Of a stretch of 64,000 nucleotides of DNA, positions 17,115 to 25,938 are shown piece by piece (position 1 is the first letter of the stretch; each line of letters opens with the position of its first letter). The stretch spans positions 1 through 64,000 of the forward strand of contig NZ_SLYD01000012.1 of assembly GCF_004340945.1 (NCBI RefSeq), in the 5' to 3' direction. The position numbers and the translations under genes were made by a program. Source of the stretch: Sphingomonas sp. PP-F2F-A104-K0414. Its GTDB lineage: Bacteria > Pseudomonadota > Alphaproteobacteria > Sphingomonadales > Sphingomonadaceae. The notes under the pieces are model-generated. The model saw only the letters and a program-made list of their open reading frames with translations, did not search any database and was not told the origin of the DNA.

Positions 17115-17321
17115 TCAGCCCGCTAGCGACGTCAAATGCGCATCAACATCGTTGATTCGCAACGCACGATTGCCGCGAATGGCAGCCTCAGAGAGAACTA
17201 TCCGCTCTGCGAGTCGCTCGGCCGATACGTTATCAGAGCCACCACACAGAAATCGAACGTTTAGCGCACAACGACCTTCGCCGAACAGCACGGCGGCCGC
17301 ACGATCAATAGCGATAGTCAT
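17115..17321 (-). CDS. Small hypothetical phage-end protein
   Basis: A 68-residue ORF from the ATG at 17321 with GGAG/TAGGTG elements upstream on its strand. It has two Cys residues in the middle and a C-terminal helical part. No family was recognised. It follows the preceding minus-strand gene in the direction of transcription and may share its promoter. Confidence 0.45.
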   Translation of the reverse strand: MTIAIDRAAAVLFGEGRCALNVRFLCGGSDNVSAERLAERIVLSEAAIRGNRALRINDVDAHLTSLAG

Positions 17322-17705
17322 CCGACACCTACTCCATCTGCCCATCCGGGCCCGAGAAAACGTAAATCTTGGTGGTCTCCCATCCGGTCTACCAACGTGC
17401 CACCTCCACGTTGTATCCTGATACCCACACCAATCTTACACCCGCGTTAACGTGCAGAAGTAGATTCTCGTGGTAGGACAGCCCTGACAGTCGCTTAGCG
17501 GTTCAGTACTATTTTGGCAACAACCTATGCCGCTACGTACATTACGTGGATGCTGACGTTCCAATTTCAAGTTGGCATCGGCGACACAAACCCGGTTCAC
17601 GCGGATTCCAGTCACGGGCTAATCCCGACCTATTCCCGACGTGAAAAAGACTAAGCCACAAAAAGGCTAGGATTTCTGCGGCTCACAGCTATCTCGGTAC
17701 ACTCA
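17322..17705. other. Noncoding phage end with candidate att arm sites
   Basis: This ~380 bp stretch has no convincing gene. It contains TCCCGAC twice, 11 bp apart (17623-17629 and 17634-17640), which could be integrase arm sites, and a small hairpin formed by AGCC and GGCT around an A-rich loop (17654-17671). It borders the tRNA-Val remnant. The whole could be the phage half of the attachment site. Confidence 0.45.
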
Positions 17706-17743
17706 GTGTAAACGAGACGCTCTACCAACTGAGCTAATCGCCC
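17706..17743 (-). pseudogene. tRNA-Val 5' half (prophage attachment site)
   Basis: On the minus strand from 17743 the sequence reads GGGCGATTAGCTCAGTTGG and on through the D-arm to the anticodon loop TTTACAC (anticodon TAC, Val). After the loop it departs from a tRNA: no paired anticodon stem of normal quality, no T-arm GGTTCGA and no acceptor complement follow. The prophage therefore replaced the 3' half, which should be at the left end outside the window. An imperfect-dyad core, TACAC-TCA-GTGTA, spans the break (17698-17710). Confidence 0.75.
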
Positions 17744-17806
17744 CTCTCGGGTTGGGGTGCGATGCCAAAGCCGGACGGCCGGGGCAAGCTAAAAGGGTGC
17801 GGGCCG

Positions 17807-18786
17807 TCACGGAATCCGCAGGTCGGCGCCTCTGGTGGCCACGATATACCCGCGCATCGCCTCGCTCGCGCGATCGGAGAGCACCATGAACGCGCGCCGC
17901 CGGTCGTGCATATCGGGGCGGCGTTCGAACAATCCGGTGTCGGTCATCCGCGCGATCCAGCGCAGCGCGGTGGTCGGCGCGACCGCGGCGGCGATGCACA
18001 GGCTCGACACCGACACGCGGCCACGCTCGAGTTCGGCGGCGTAGAGATCGAGCAGCATGTCCCAGCCGGGATCCTCGAACAATGCGGTGCCGAAGAACTG
18101 GTCGCGCAACCGTCGCGCACGGATGGCACGCCGGACGTCGGCGGCGCTCGGCTCGGTCAGCGATGGCGGCGCGCCGTAGCGGTTCGTCCGATCGCCGACG
18201 ATCGGCGCGGCGGGGGCATCGCCGTCGATCTCCGCACGGGTCAGCCGGGCAAGCGCTTCGGCGATCCGCGCGACCTCGGTGTTCAATCGCTCAAGCCGCG
18301 TACCGTCGGTCTCGCGCGTGACATCGAACACCCCCGCCGGGCTGCGGACGCGCTCGGCGGCGACGACGATCGCCGCGATGCAGTCCGCGACGCTCGGATC
18401 GACCAGCAGGATCGTCCCGCCGCCAAGCGTTGCCGCCGCGACCGCGTCGATCTGGTCGCTCCCCATCGCGACCACCAGCCCCGCCTCCAGCACGGCCGCG
18501 CGCTCGACGATCCGCGGCAGATGTTCGGCAAGGATTGCAACGTCCACCCCCGCGGTCTCGACCACGATAACCTGCGGCGTGGCATGCAGGCCGAACGGCG
18601 CCTGCCAGTCGATCGTGGCGACCACCCGCCCCCCATCGCGGCAAGCGCGGCGGAGAACCGGTCGGGCGCGTCGGTCGCTGCAACAAGGACCGCGGCGATA
18701 CCCGTATCGTAGCGCGTGTCGTCGGCCTCGCCGTCCGGTAGGATCATGATCATCTCCGCTGTGTCGCGAAGACTAACCTCGATCAT
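17807..18786 (-). pseudogene. MarR-type regulator, frameshifted at a C6/G6 tract
   Basis: Two frames together encode one protein. The first begins at 18786 and runs M-I-E-V-S-L-R-D to A-A-M-G-G. The second continues from about 18628 to 17807 and ends in a winged-helix DNA-binding domain (V-S-V-S-S-L-C-I-A-A-A-V-A-P-T-T-A-L-R-W-I). Adding one C to the six-C run at 18629-18634 joins them as M-G-G-R-V-V-A-T-I-D-W. The N-terminal part looks receiver-like and the C-terminal part MarR-like. Either the gene is broken or the run length is a sequencing error. The downstream frame alone could yield a 272-residue protein. Confidence 0.7.
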
Positions 18787-18848
18787 CTCCGGATTTACAC
18801 TCGAACTGGATCGACTTCGGTTGGATTGAGGGCCCGCCTATACGAGAC

Positions 18849-20348
18849 CTAGTCGAGCGCCTTGACGATATCCTCGACCATCTTCTTCGCGTCGGCGAGC
18901 AACATCATCGTATTGTCGCGGTAGAACAGGTCGTTATCGACGCCGGCATAGCCGACGCCGCCCATCGACCGCTTGATGAACAGCACGGTCTTGGCCTTTT
19001 CGACGTCGAGCACGGGCATGCCGTAGATCGGCGAGGACTTGTCGGTCTTGGCGGCGGGATTGGTCACGTCGTTCGCGCCGATCACGAACGCGACGTCGGT
19101 CTGCGCGAACTCGCTGTTGATGTCCTCAAGCTCGAACACGTCGTCATACGGCACGTTCGCCTCCGCCAGCAGGACGTTCATGTGGCCCGGCATGCGGCCC
19201 GCGACGGGGTGGATCGCGTATTTCACGCGGACGCCCTCGGCCTTGAGCTTGTCGCCCATCTCGCGCAGGACGTGCTGCGCCTGCGCGACCGCCATGCCGT
19301 AGCCAGGGACGATGATCACTTGCTCCGCCTGGCTCATCAGGAACGCGGCATCCTCCGCCGAGCCACGCTTCCATGGGCGATCGCTGGCCGCAGCCGGACC
19401 GCCGGCATCCGACGACTGGCCGAAGCCGCCCGCGATCACGCTGATGAAGCTGCGGTTCATCGCGCGGCACATGATGTAGCTGAGGATCGCGCCCGAGCTG
19501 CCGACCAGCGCGCCGGTGATGATCATCGCGCTGTTGTGCAGCGTGAAGCCCATCGCTGCCGCCGCCCAGCCCGAATAGGAGTTGAGCATGCTGACCACGA
19601 CCGGCATGTCCGCGCCGCCGATCGGGACGATCAGGAGGAAGCCGATGACGAAGCTCAAGACCGTGATCGTCCAGAAGATCCACGCCGACTGATCGGTGAC
19701 GAAATACGCGATCAGTCCGAGGATGCCGGCGAGCAGCGCGATGTTGATGACGTGGCGACCGGGCAGCATGATCGGCTTGCCGCCCATGTTGCCGTTGAGC
19801 TTCAGGAACGCGATGACCGAGCCCGAGAAGGTGATCGCACCGATCGCCACGCCGAGCCCGAGTTCGATCCGGCTGACCGGGTGGATGACCGCGAAGGGCT
19901 GGCCGATCAGCGGGATGACGAGGTCGGAGATCCCGAACGCCTGCGGGTTGAGGTACGCGGCGACGCCGACCAGCACCGCGGCGAGGCCGACGAGCGAATG
20001 GAAGGCGGCGACGAGCTGCGGCATTGCGGTCATCGCAATGCGGCGTGCGGTGACGAGGCCGATCGCAGCGCCTACGCCGATCGCCGCGAGGATTTCGACG
20101 ACCGTGACCCAATCGATGGTGCGCACGGCCATCGTAGGTCCGGCGTCCGAAACGAGAAGATGCTGAACGACGGGCACATGCGTCACCAGCGTCGTCACGA
20201 CCGCGATCGTCATGCCGATGATGCCGAAGCGGTTGCCGCGCTGGCTCGACGCCGGGCTCGACAGCCCGCGCAGCGCGAGGATGAAGCACACCCCCGCGAC
20301 CAGATAGGCGAGCGATGCCCAGGGGCTGACCGTCAGTGCGTGTTCCAT
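18849..20348 (-). CDS. pntB: NAD(P) transhydrogenase subunit beta
   Basis: The 499-residue protein is the membrane and NADP(H)-binding subunit of the proton-translocating transhydrogenase, which makes NADPH from NADH at the inner membrane. About nine hydrophobic helices fill residues 10-300. The C-terminal NADP domain shows V-P-G-Y-G-M-A-V-A-Q-A-Q and an I-G-A-N-D-V-T-N-P-A motif. It is the last gene of the pnt operon, 98 bp after pntAB, with a palindromic repeat in that gap. Confidence 0.97.
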   Translation of the reverse strand: MEHALTVSPWASLAYLVAGVCFILALRGLSSPASSQRGNRFGIIGMTIAVVTTLVTHVPVVQHLLVSDAGPTMAVRTIDWVTVVEILAAIGVGAAIGLVTARRIAMTAMPQLVAAFHSLVGLAAVLVGVAAYLNPQAFGISDLVIPLIGQPFAVIHPVSRIELGLGVAIGAITFSGSVIAFLKLNGNMGGKPIMLPGRHVINIALLAGILGLIAYFVTDQSAWIFWTITVLSFVIGFLLIVPIGGADMPVVVSMLNSYSGWAAAAMGFTLHNSAMIITGALVGSSGAILSYIMCRAMNRSFISVIAGGFGQSSDAGGPAAASDRPWKRGSAEDAAFLMSQAEQVIIVPGYGMAVAQAQHVLREMGDKLKAEGVRVKYAIHPVAGRMPGHMNVLLAEANVPYDDVFELEDINSEFAQTDVAFVIGANDVTNPAAKTDKSSPIYGMPVLDVEKAKTVLFIKRSMGGVGYAGVDNDLFYRDNTMMLLADAKKMVEDIVKALD

Positions 20349-20360
20349 TCCATCCCCTTG

Positions 20361-20444
20361 CCGTCATGCCAGCGAACGCTGGTATCTCCCGGTAGTCGCA
20401 CGCGTCCCTGCGGCACGAGACCCCAGCGTTCGCTGGGGTGACGG
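20361..20444. repeat. Palindromic repeat, CCGTCATnCCAGCGAA family
   Basis: The arms are CCGTCATGCCAGCGAACG and its near complement ending CGCTGGGGTGACGG, with ATCTCCC/GAGAC inner arms. The same family recurs at 27103-27186 and, in diverged form, at 46815-46897. It sits between pntAB and pntB and may form an mRNA hairpin. Confidence 0.8.
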
Positions 20445-20446
20445 CC

Positions 20447-20767
20447 TTAAGGCTTCGCGACCGGCCGTTCCTTCTTCTTGTACATCGCCAGCATCCGCGC
20501 GGTGACCGCAAAGCCGCCGAAGATGTTGATGCTCGCCAGCACCACGGCGAGCAGCCCGAGCGCCTTCGCGACGCCCGACCCGGCTCCGATCGCCCCCAGG
20601 ACCGTCGGCGCCGCGGCGGCTATAAGCGCGCCGACGATGATCACGCTTGAGATCGCGTTGGTCACCGCCATCAGCGGCGTGTGCAGCGCCGGCGTGACCG
20701 CCCACACCACGAAATACCCGACGAAACACGCCAGCACGAAAATCGACAGGATCGCGATAAAGTCCAT
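20447..20767 (-). CDS. pntAB: NAD(P) transhydrogenase subunit alpha part 2
   Basis: The 106-residue protein contains the three to four transmembrane helices of the alpha subunit, separate from the soluble NAD domain as in alphaproteobacteria. It begins M-D-F-I-A-I-L-S-I-F-V-L-A and contains F-G-G-F-A-V-T-A-R-M-L before the basic C-terminus. Its ATG overlaps the stop of the DUF559 gene (TAATG), so translation of the two is coupled. Confidence 0.95.
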   Translation of the reverse strand: MDFIAILSIFVLACFVGYFVVWAVTPALHTPLMAVTNAISSVIIVGALIAAAAPTVLGAIGAGSGVAKALGLLAVVLASINIFGGFAVTARMLAMYKKKERPVAKP

Positions 20768-21219
20768 TATTCCTCCCCGCCACGGGGAGGGGGACCAGCC
20801 GCAGGCTGGTGGAAGGGGCTGGCCGCGGACGATACGATCATCGTCACCACAGCCTCGATATCCCTCAGCACGTCGCCTGCCGCCACTCGCAGCACCCGGT
20901 AGCCATTCTGCTCAAAAAACTTGTCGCGCTCGGCGTCGCGCAGGGGTCGGTCGCCGCGGCCGTGGAATTCGCCATCGACCTCGACCGCCAGATGCACGGC
21001 AGCGCAGTAGAAGTCGCAGACGTACGGCCCGATGGGATGCTGGTGGCGGAACTTGAAGCCGGTCTTCTGTCCTCGGAGATGCTCCCATAGGAGCACTTCC
21101 GGGAGGCTCATCTCTCGGCGCAGACGGCGCGCGAGCAATACTTCGGGGCGTAGCATGTGCGGAACGCCCCCTCCACCGGCTGCGCCGGTCCCCCTCCCCG
21201 TGCCGGGGAAGATTATCAC
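20767..21219 (-). CDS. DUF559 endonuclease-like protein inserted in the pnt operon
   Basis: The protein has the Vsr-like DUF559 fold: E-V-L-L-W-E-H-L-R, then F-K-F-R-H-Q-H-P-I-G-P-Y-V-C-D-F-Y, V-E-V-D-G-E-F-H, and F-F-E-Q-N-G-Y-R-V-L-R. The Asp and the E-x-D resemble a PD-(D/E)xK active site. The frame runs from a GTG overlapping the pntAA stop (GTGA) to a stop overlapping the pntAB start, 150 residues. An internal ATG at 21156 gives 129 residues and is the more usual family start. Both ends of the frame lie inside ~45 bp inverted repeats, so the gene with its ends looks inserted as a unit. Confidence 0.85.
   Translation of the reverse strand: MIIFPGTGRGTGAAGGGGVPHMLRPEVLLARRLRREMSLPEVLLWEHLRGQKTGFKFRHQHPIGPYVCDFYCAAVHLAVEVDGEFHGRGDRPLRDAERDKFFEQNGYRVLRVAAGDVLRDIEAVVTMIVSSAASPFHQPAAGPPPRGGEE
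20769..20820. repeat. Inverted repeat, left arm flanking DUF559
   Basis: The arm contains CCCCGCCACGGGGAGGGGGA, then CCAGCCGCAGGCTGG. Read in the opposite direction it matches the arm at 21163-21213 over about 45 bp with a few changes. It contains its own small palindromes, as REP-like sequences do. Confidence 0.75.
21163..21213. repeat. Inverted repeat, right arm flanking DUF559
   Basis: On the plus strand the arm reads CCCCCTCCACCGGCTGCGCC, then GGTCCCCCTCCCCGTGCC. Its reverse complement aligns with the left arm at 20769-20820. Together the arms bracket the DUF559 gene. Confidence 0.75.
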
Positions 21220-22337
21220 AACAGCAACCGCGGGTTCACGATCTTGCCGCCCTGCGTCAGCCGCACCGCGTCGCCGATCTCCGCGTCGAGCACGGGTTTG
21301 CCCGCCTCCTTGTCCCAGAAGGCGTTGAGGAAGTTGAACAGGTTGCGGGAGAACAGCGCGCTGGCGTCTGCCGCCAACCGCGACGGCACGTTGCGGTGGC
21401 CGACGATCTTGACGCCGTTCACCACGACCACTTCACCCGCGACCGAGCCCTCGACATTGCCGCCCTGCTCGACCGCAAGATCGACGATTACCGAGCCCGG
21501 CTTCATGCTGGCCACCTGCGCCGCCGAAATCAGCCTCGGCGCCGGACGCCCGGGGATCAGCGCGGTGGTGATGACGATATCCTGCTTGGCGATATGACCC
21601 GACACCAATTCGGCCTGCGCCGCCTGGTATTCGGGGCTCATCTCGCCGGCGTATCCGCCCGTCCCTTCGCCCTCGATCCCAGCGACCGATTCGACGAAGA
21701 TCGGTTTCGCCCCAAGCGACTGGATCTGCTCGCGGGTTGCGGCGCGGACATCGGTCGCCGACACCTGAGCGCCCAGCCGTCGTGCCGTCGCGATCGCCTG
21801 GAGTCCGGCGACACCGACGCCCATCACGAATGCCTTCGCCGCGGAAATCGTCCCCGCCGCGGTCATCATCATCGGAAACGCGCGACCATATTCGGCCGCC
21901 GCGTCGAGCACCGCCTTGTAGCCCGACAGGTTAGACTGCGAGGACAGGATATCCATCGACTGCGCGCGCGTGATGCGCGGCATGAACTCCATCGCCAGCG
22001 CCTCGTACCCGGCCGCGGCATAGGCTTCGACCCGGTCTCGCTCGCCGAACGGATTGAAACTGGCGACCACCCACGCCCCCGACGATACGCCGACGAACGT
22101 CGCGGGATCCGCCGCCTGCACGCCGAGCACGATATCCGCCCCCGCCAGCGTCGCCGCACGGTCGCCGACCGACGCACCCGCATCGGCATAGCCAGCATCC
22201 GCGATCGACGCGGTCTCGCCCGCCCCGGCCTCCACCGCCAGCACCGCCCCCAGCGCGATGAACTTCTTCACTGTTTCCGGCGTCGCGGCGACCCGCCGCT
22301 CGCCGTCCGCTTGCTCTTTCAGGACGGCGATCTTCAT
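21216..22337 (-). CDS. pntAA: NAD(P) transhydrogenase subunit alpha part 1
   Basis: The 373-residue soluble subunit binds NAD(H). It begins M-K-I-A-V-L-K-E-Q and has the R-x-T-x-A-Q-S-M-D-I-L-S-S-Q-S-N-L-S-G-Y motif and the nucleotide-binding G-V-G-V-A-G-L-Q-A-I-A-T-A-R-R-L-G segment of the alanine dehydrogenase/PntA family. Its stop overlaps the GTG of the DUF559 frame. The cox subunit IV gene lies 5 bp upstream, so they probably share a message. Confidence 0.97.
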   Translation of the reverse strand: MKIAVLKEQADGERRVAATPETVKKFIALGAVLAVEAGAGETASIADAGYADAGASVGDRAATLAGADIVLGVQAADPATFVGVSSGAWVVASFNPFGERDRVEAYAAAGYEALAMEFMPRITRAQSMDILSSQSNLSGYKAVLDAAAEYGRAFPMMMTAAGTISAAKAFVMGVGVAGLQAIATARRLGAQVSATDVRAATREQIQSLGAKPIFVESVAGIEGEGTGGYAGEMSPEYQAAQAELVSGHIAKQDIVITTALIPGRPAPRLISAAQVASMKPGSVIVDLAVEQGGNVEGSVAGEVVVVNGVKIVGHRNVPSRLAADASALFSRNLFNFLNAFWDKEAGKPVLDAEIGDAVRLTQGGKIVNPRLLL

Positions 22338-22341
22338 GATG

Positions 22342-22464
22342 TTACGAAATCAACCAGATGACGAGCGCGACGACCAGCGCGCACCCGACCGAGCCCCATT
22401 TCATCATCCCCGTCACGCTCGAATAGGTCGCAACGTGCGCCTTCATGTCTCCGTTGCCGGCCAT
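22342..22464 (-). CDS. aa3-type cytochrome c oxidase subunit IV (small)
   Basis: The 40-residue protein M-A-G-N-G-D-M-K-A-H-V-A-T-Y then a single C-terminal helix (G-C-A-L-V-V-A-L-V-I-W-L-I-S) matches the tiny alphaproteobacterial oxidase subunit IV family, with its D-M-K-x-H-x-x-T-Y signature. It would span the inner membrane once. In many sphingomonads it lies directly ahead of pntAA, as here. Confidence 0.85.
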   Translation of the reverse strand: MAGNGDMKAHVATYSSVTGMMKWGSVGCALVVALVIWLIS

Positions 22465-22618
22465 GGTTCGTGCCCCTGTCTTTTGGCCCCAATCTGCGGA
22501 GCGCCATCCTCTATGGCACCGACCTTAACCCGCACATCCGGGATCGCCAAGCGCGACATTTAAGGCGCTCTTTACTAGCCTGCGCTATTGCACGTGCCGG
22601 AACGGGACAGGATTCGCC

Positions 22619-24034
<1,416 letters not shown>

Positions 24035-24073
24035 GGCAAAACGGGATGGCGACCGCCCTGCCGTCGGAATAGC

Positions 24074-24622
24074 CTATCCCAAGCTTGGACAATCGAGATT
24101 GCTCGAATCGCCGTTTGTGCAGCCGATTTTACGTTTCGAGTCAGATTTTCCTGCTGGCACCAGTTCTGCAACGCCCCCGTCCGAAAACTTGATGTGCAAC
24201 GTCCTCGCTTGCAGCGACCATGCGTTCGCTATGTGCATTTTTCGCCAGAAACGATCGGCGACCTCGGTTGCGCGCCCGTCTAGGCATCCGACAACCGTAG
24301 TAATCGTCGCTTCGGTCCGATCGCGTTTGACCGCGCCTGCCTTGCCGGAGGGGCCCGAAAACCACTTGAGCTCGTTGCCGCCGACATCGTTACAGACGGA
24401 TGTTCCCACGACGCCGTGATCGGCCAGGAACTGAATGGTTGCCGTTTCGGGGCGGGCGCGGTGCACAGATTTGCCGTCGAGCCGGCGAAGCGCCCATACT
24501 TCGTTGGTCACCTCGGTTCGTAAGGTTGGCTGCTCGACGGCGGCTGATCCGCCACATCCCGAAACGGCCATGAGGACGAAAGCTGGCCATCGGAAGGCCC
24601 GAAGAACGCCAGCGTGCGGCAT
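24074..24622 (-). CDS. META-domain lipoprotein
   Basis: The ATG at 24622 gives a 182-residue precursor with a signal peptide and the lipobox V-S-G-C at about residue 23. The mature protein has the META/HslJ pattern: V-W-A-L-R-R-L-D-G-K, then G-V-V-G-T-S-V-C-N-D-V-G-G-N, and a central Cys. HslJ-type proteins are envelope proteins linked to heat or novobiocin tolerance; the exact role is not known. The frame is open further upstream, but the lipobox fixes the start. Confidence 0.7.
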   Translation of the reverse strand: MPHAGVLRAFRWPAFVLMAVSGCGGSAAVEQPTLRTEVTNEVWALRRLDGKSVHRARPETATIQFLADHGVVGTSVCNDVGGNELKWFSGPSGKAGAVKRDRTEATITTVVGCLDGRATEVADRFWRKMHIANAWSLQARTLHIKFSDGGVAELVPAGKSDSKRKIGCTNGDSSNLDCPSLG

Positions 24623-24671
24623 CACCCAAACCACGCCGAGGAAGATAAGGCTTTGGCCGGCATTATCCGCG

Positions 24672-24878
24672 TCAGGTCCGTTTTCGCCGGTTCTGGCCCG
24701 CTGCCAAGACGACGACTGCGGTCGACAGAAGAATACCGGAAACGAGCACACCGACCGAAAGCAGTCCGACACTTGTCATGCGGGCGTCGAATGTCACGCG
24801 GGTTCCGATGTGGACCGACACTTCGGCAGCGGAATAACTCCCGCCGCCGCTTCGTTCGATATGCTGCGATTTCGCCAT
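24672..24878 (-). CDS. Small predicted membrane protein
   Basis: A 68-residue frame from the ATG at 24878 (an alternative ATG is at 24917) ends with a hydrophobic helix (V-G-L-L-S-V-G-V-L-V-S-G-I-L-L) and a basic tail Q-N-R-R-K-R-T. No family was recognised and no clear ribosome-binding site was seen. It may be real because of the membrane segment and typical topology. Confidence 0.35.
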   Translation of the reverse strand: MAKSQHIERSGGGSYSAAEVSVHIGTRVTFDARMTSVGLLSVGVLVSGILLSTAVVVLAAGQNRRKRT

Positions 24879-24973
24879 GCGTAAAACTGGGCTGTAGTTC
24901 GCCGTTGGACAAGTCATTTTACGTGCCGTCGACCTGACGGTCTTGCCGCGACCGCCGTCTGCCGCGGTTCAAA

Positions 24974-25858
24974 TTACCAGAGCACACCCTTGTCGGGCGT
25001 CAACGGCTCGGGTGCGGGATCGCCGATCGCCTGGAGCAGGTCGATCTCGATCGTCCGGCACATCGCGTTGAGCGGCACGTCGTGGATCGTGTCCGCGAAC
25101 GGATCGACCAGATCGTCACCGATCTGCAGCACGGCGAGGAACATCAGCCCGGCGATCGTCGAGCCGACCGGGGTCGCATAGCCCAGCGTCTCGACCAGGC
25201 CGATCGGGAGAAGGACGCAGAACAGTCGCGTGAACAGGCTCGGGAAGAACCGGTACTGGTTGGGCAACGGCGTGTTCTTGATCCGCTCCATCCCCCCTTG
25301 CGCATTGGCGATGTCGACCAGGATCGCCTCGAACTGCGTCTGCTGGATGGTATCGATCCAGCCGTTGCGCCGCGCGATGTCGATCCGGCGGCCCGTGCCG
25401 TCGAGCAGGCCGTTGGCGATGTTGGTCCGCTCGAGCGCAAACGACGCCTCCTCCTTCGACAAAAAGCGCAGCACCTCGGGCGGTGCGGGCTGCTTGCGCA
25501 ACTGACAGCGCAACGCATTCACATACGCGATCTGGCGGAGCACGATGGTCCGCTTCATGTCGTGGCCCTCGGGCTCGGGCAACATGTTGCGCGCCATCCG
25601 CGCCAGGTTGCGCGAGGCGTTGATCATCAGGCCCCAAAGCCCGCGGCTTTCCCACCAGCGCTGATACGCCGAGTTATCGCGGAAGCCGAGGAACAGCGCG
25701 AGCGCGGTGCCGAAGAGGGTCAGCGGCAAGGCCGGCGCGTGGAACGGCAGGACGTAATAGGTGATCGTGACGATCACGTCCCAGACGAAGAGGCCGAGCA
25801 GCGGGCGCCAAACCTCGCTCAGGATCTGACTGAGGCGCGGTGTTGCAGTGACGATCAA
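24974..25858 (-). CDS. Bestrophin-family membrane protein
   Basis: The 294-residue protein matches bacterial bestrophins (UPF0187): F-L-G-F-R-D-N-S-A-Y-Q-R-W-W-E-S-R near residues 56-72 and the I-G-D-D-L-V-D-P-F motif near the end. Bacterial homologues form pentameric ion channels in the inner membrane, with cation or anion selectivity depending on the protein. It stands alone, with folP next on the same strand. Confidence 0.93.
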   Translation of the reverse strand: MIVTATPRLSQILSEVWRPLLGLFVWDVIVTITYYVLPFHAPALPLTLFGTALALFLGFRDNSAYQRWWESRGLWGLMINASRNLARMARNMLPEPEGHDMKRTIVLRQIAYVNALRCQLRKQPAPPEVLRFLSKEEASFALERTNIANGLLDGTGRRIDIARRNGWIDTIQQTQFEAILVDIANAQGGMERIKNTPLPNQYRFFPSLFTRLFCVLLPIGLVETLGYATPVGSTIAGLMFLAVLQIGDDLVDPFADTIHDVPLNAMCRTIEIDLLQAIGDPAPEPLTPDKGVLW

Positions 25859-25938
25859 ACGAAAGCTCCCTTGTTTAATGCGCTTTTAATGCGCGAAGAG
25901 GCGTTTCGCTGCAATGCAGCGCCAGTTACCGTCGACGA

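Larger units (their letters stand above)
1..17743. mobile_element. P2-like prophage, right part (left end outside window)
   Basis: A continuous block of phage genes starts at the window edge with the tail spike gene and ends in a truncated tRNA-Val gene. Tail proteins V, W, FI, FII, E/E', T, U and D are P2-type, so the phage should have a contractile tail. A divergent repressor/Cro pair, an Ogr-like activator, a Toprim primase-helicase, an excisionase-like protein and a tyrosine integrase follow. Capsid, packaging, lysis and baseplate J/I/H genes are not visible and would have to lie to the left. At least four minus-strand genes oppose the phage transcripts and look like morons. The right boundary is set by the tRNA remnant at 17706-17743. 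Confidence 0.93.

Noticed and set aside
17654..17671. Intrinsic terminator at the prophage end
   Set aside because: The stem is short and mismatched, and the A/T run is in the loop, not after the stem.
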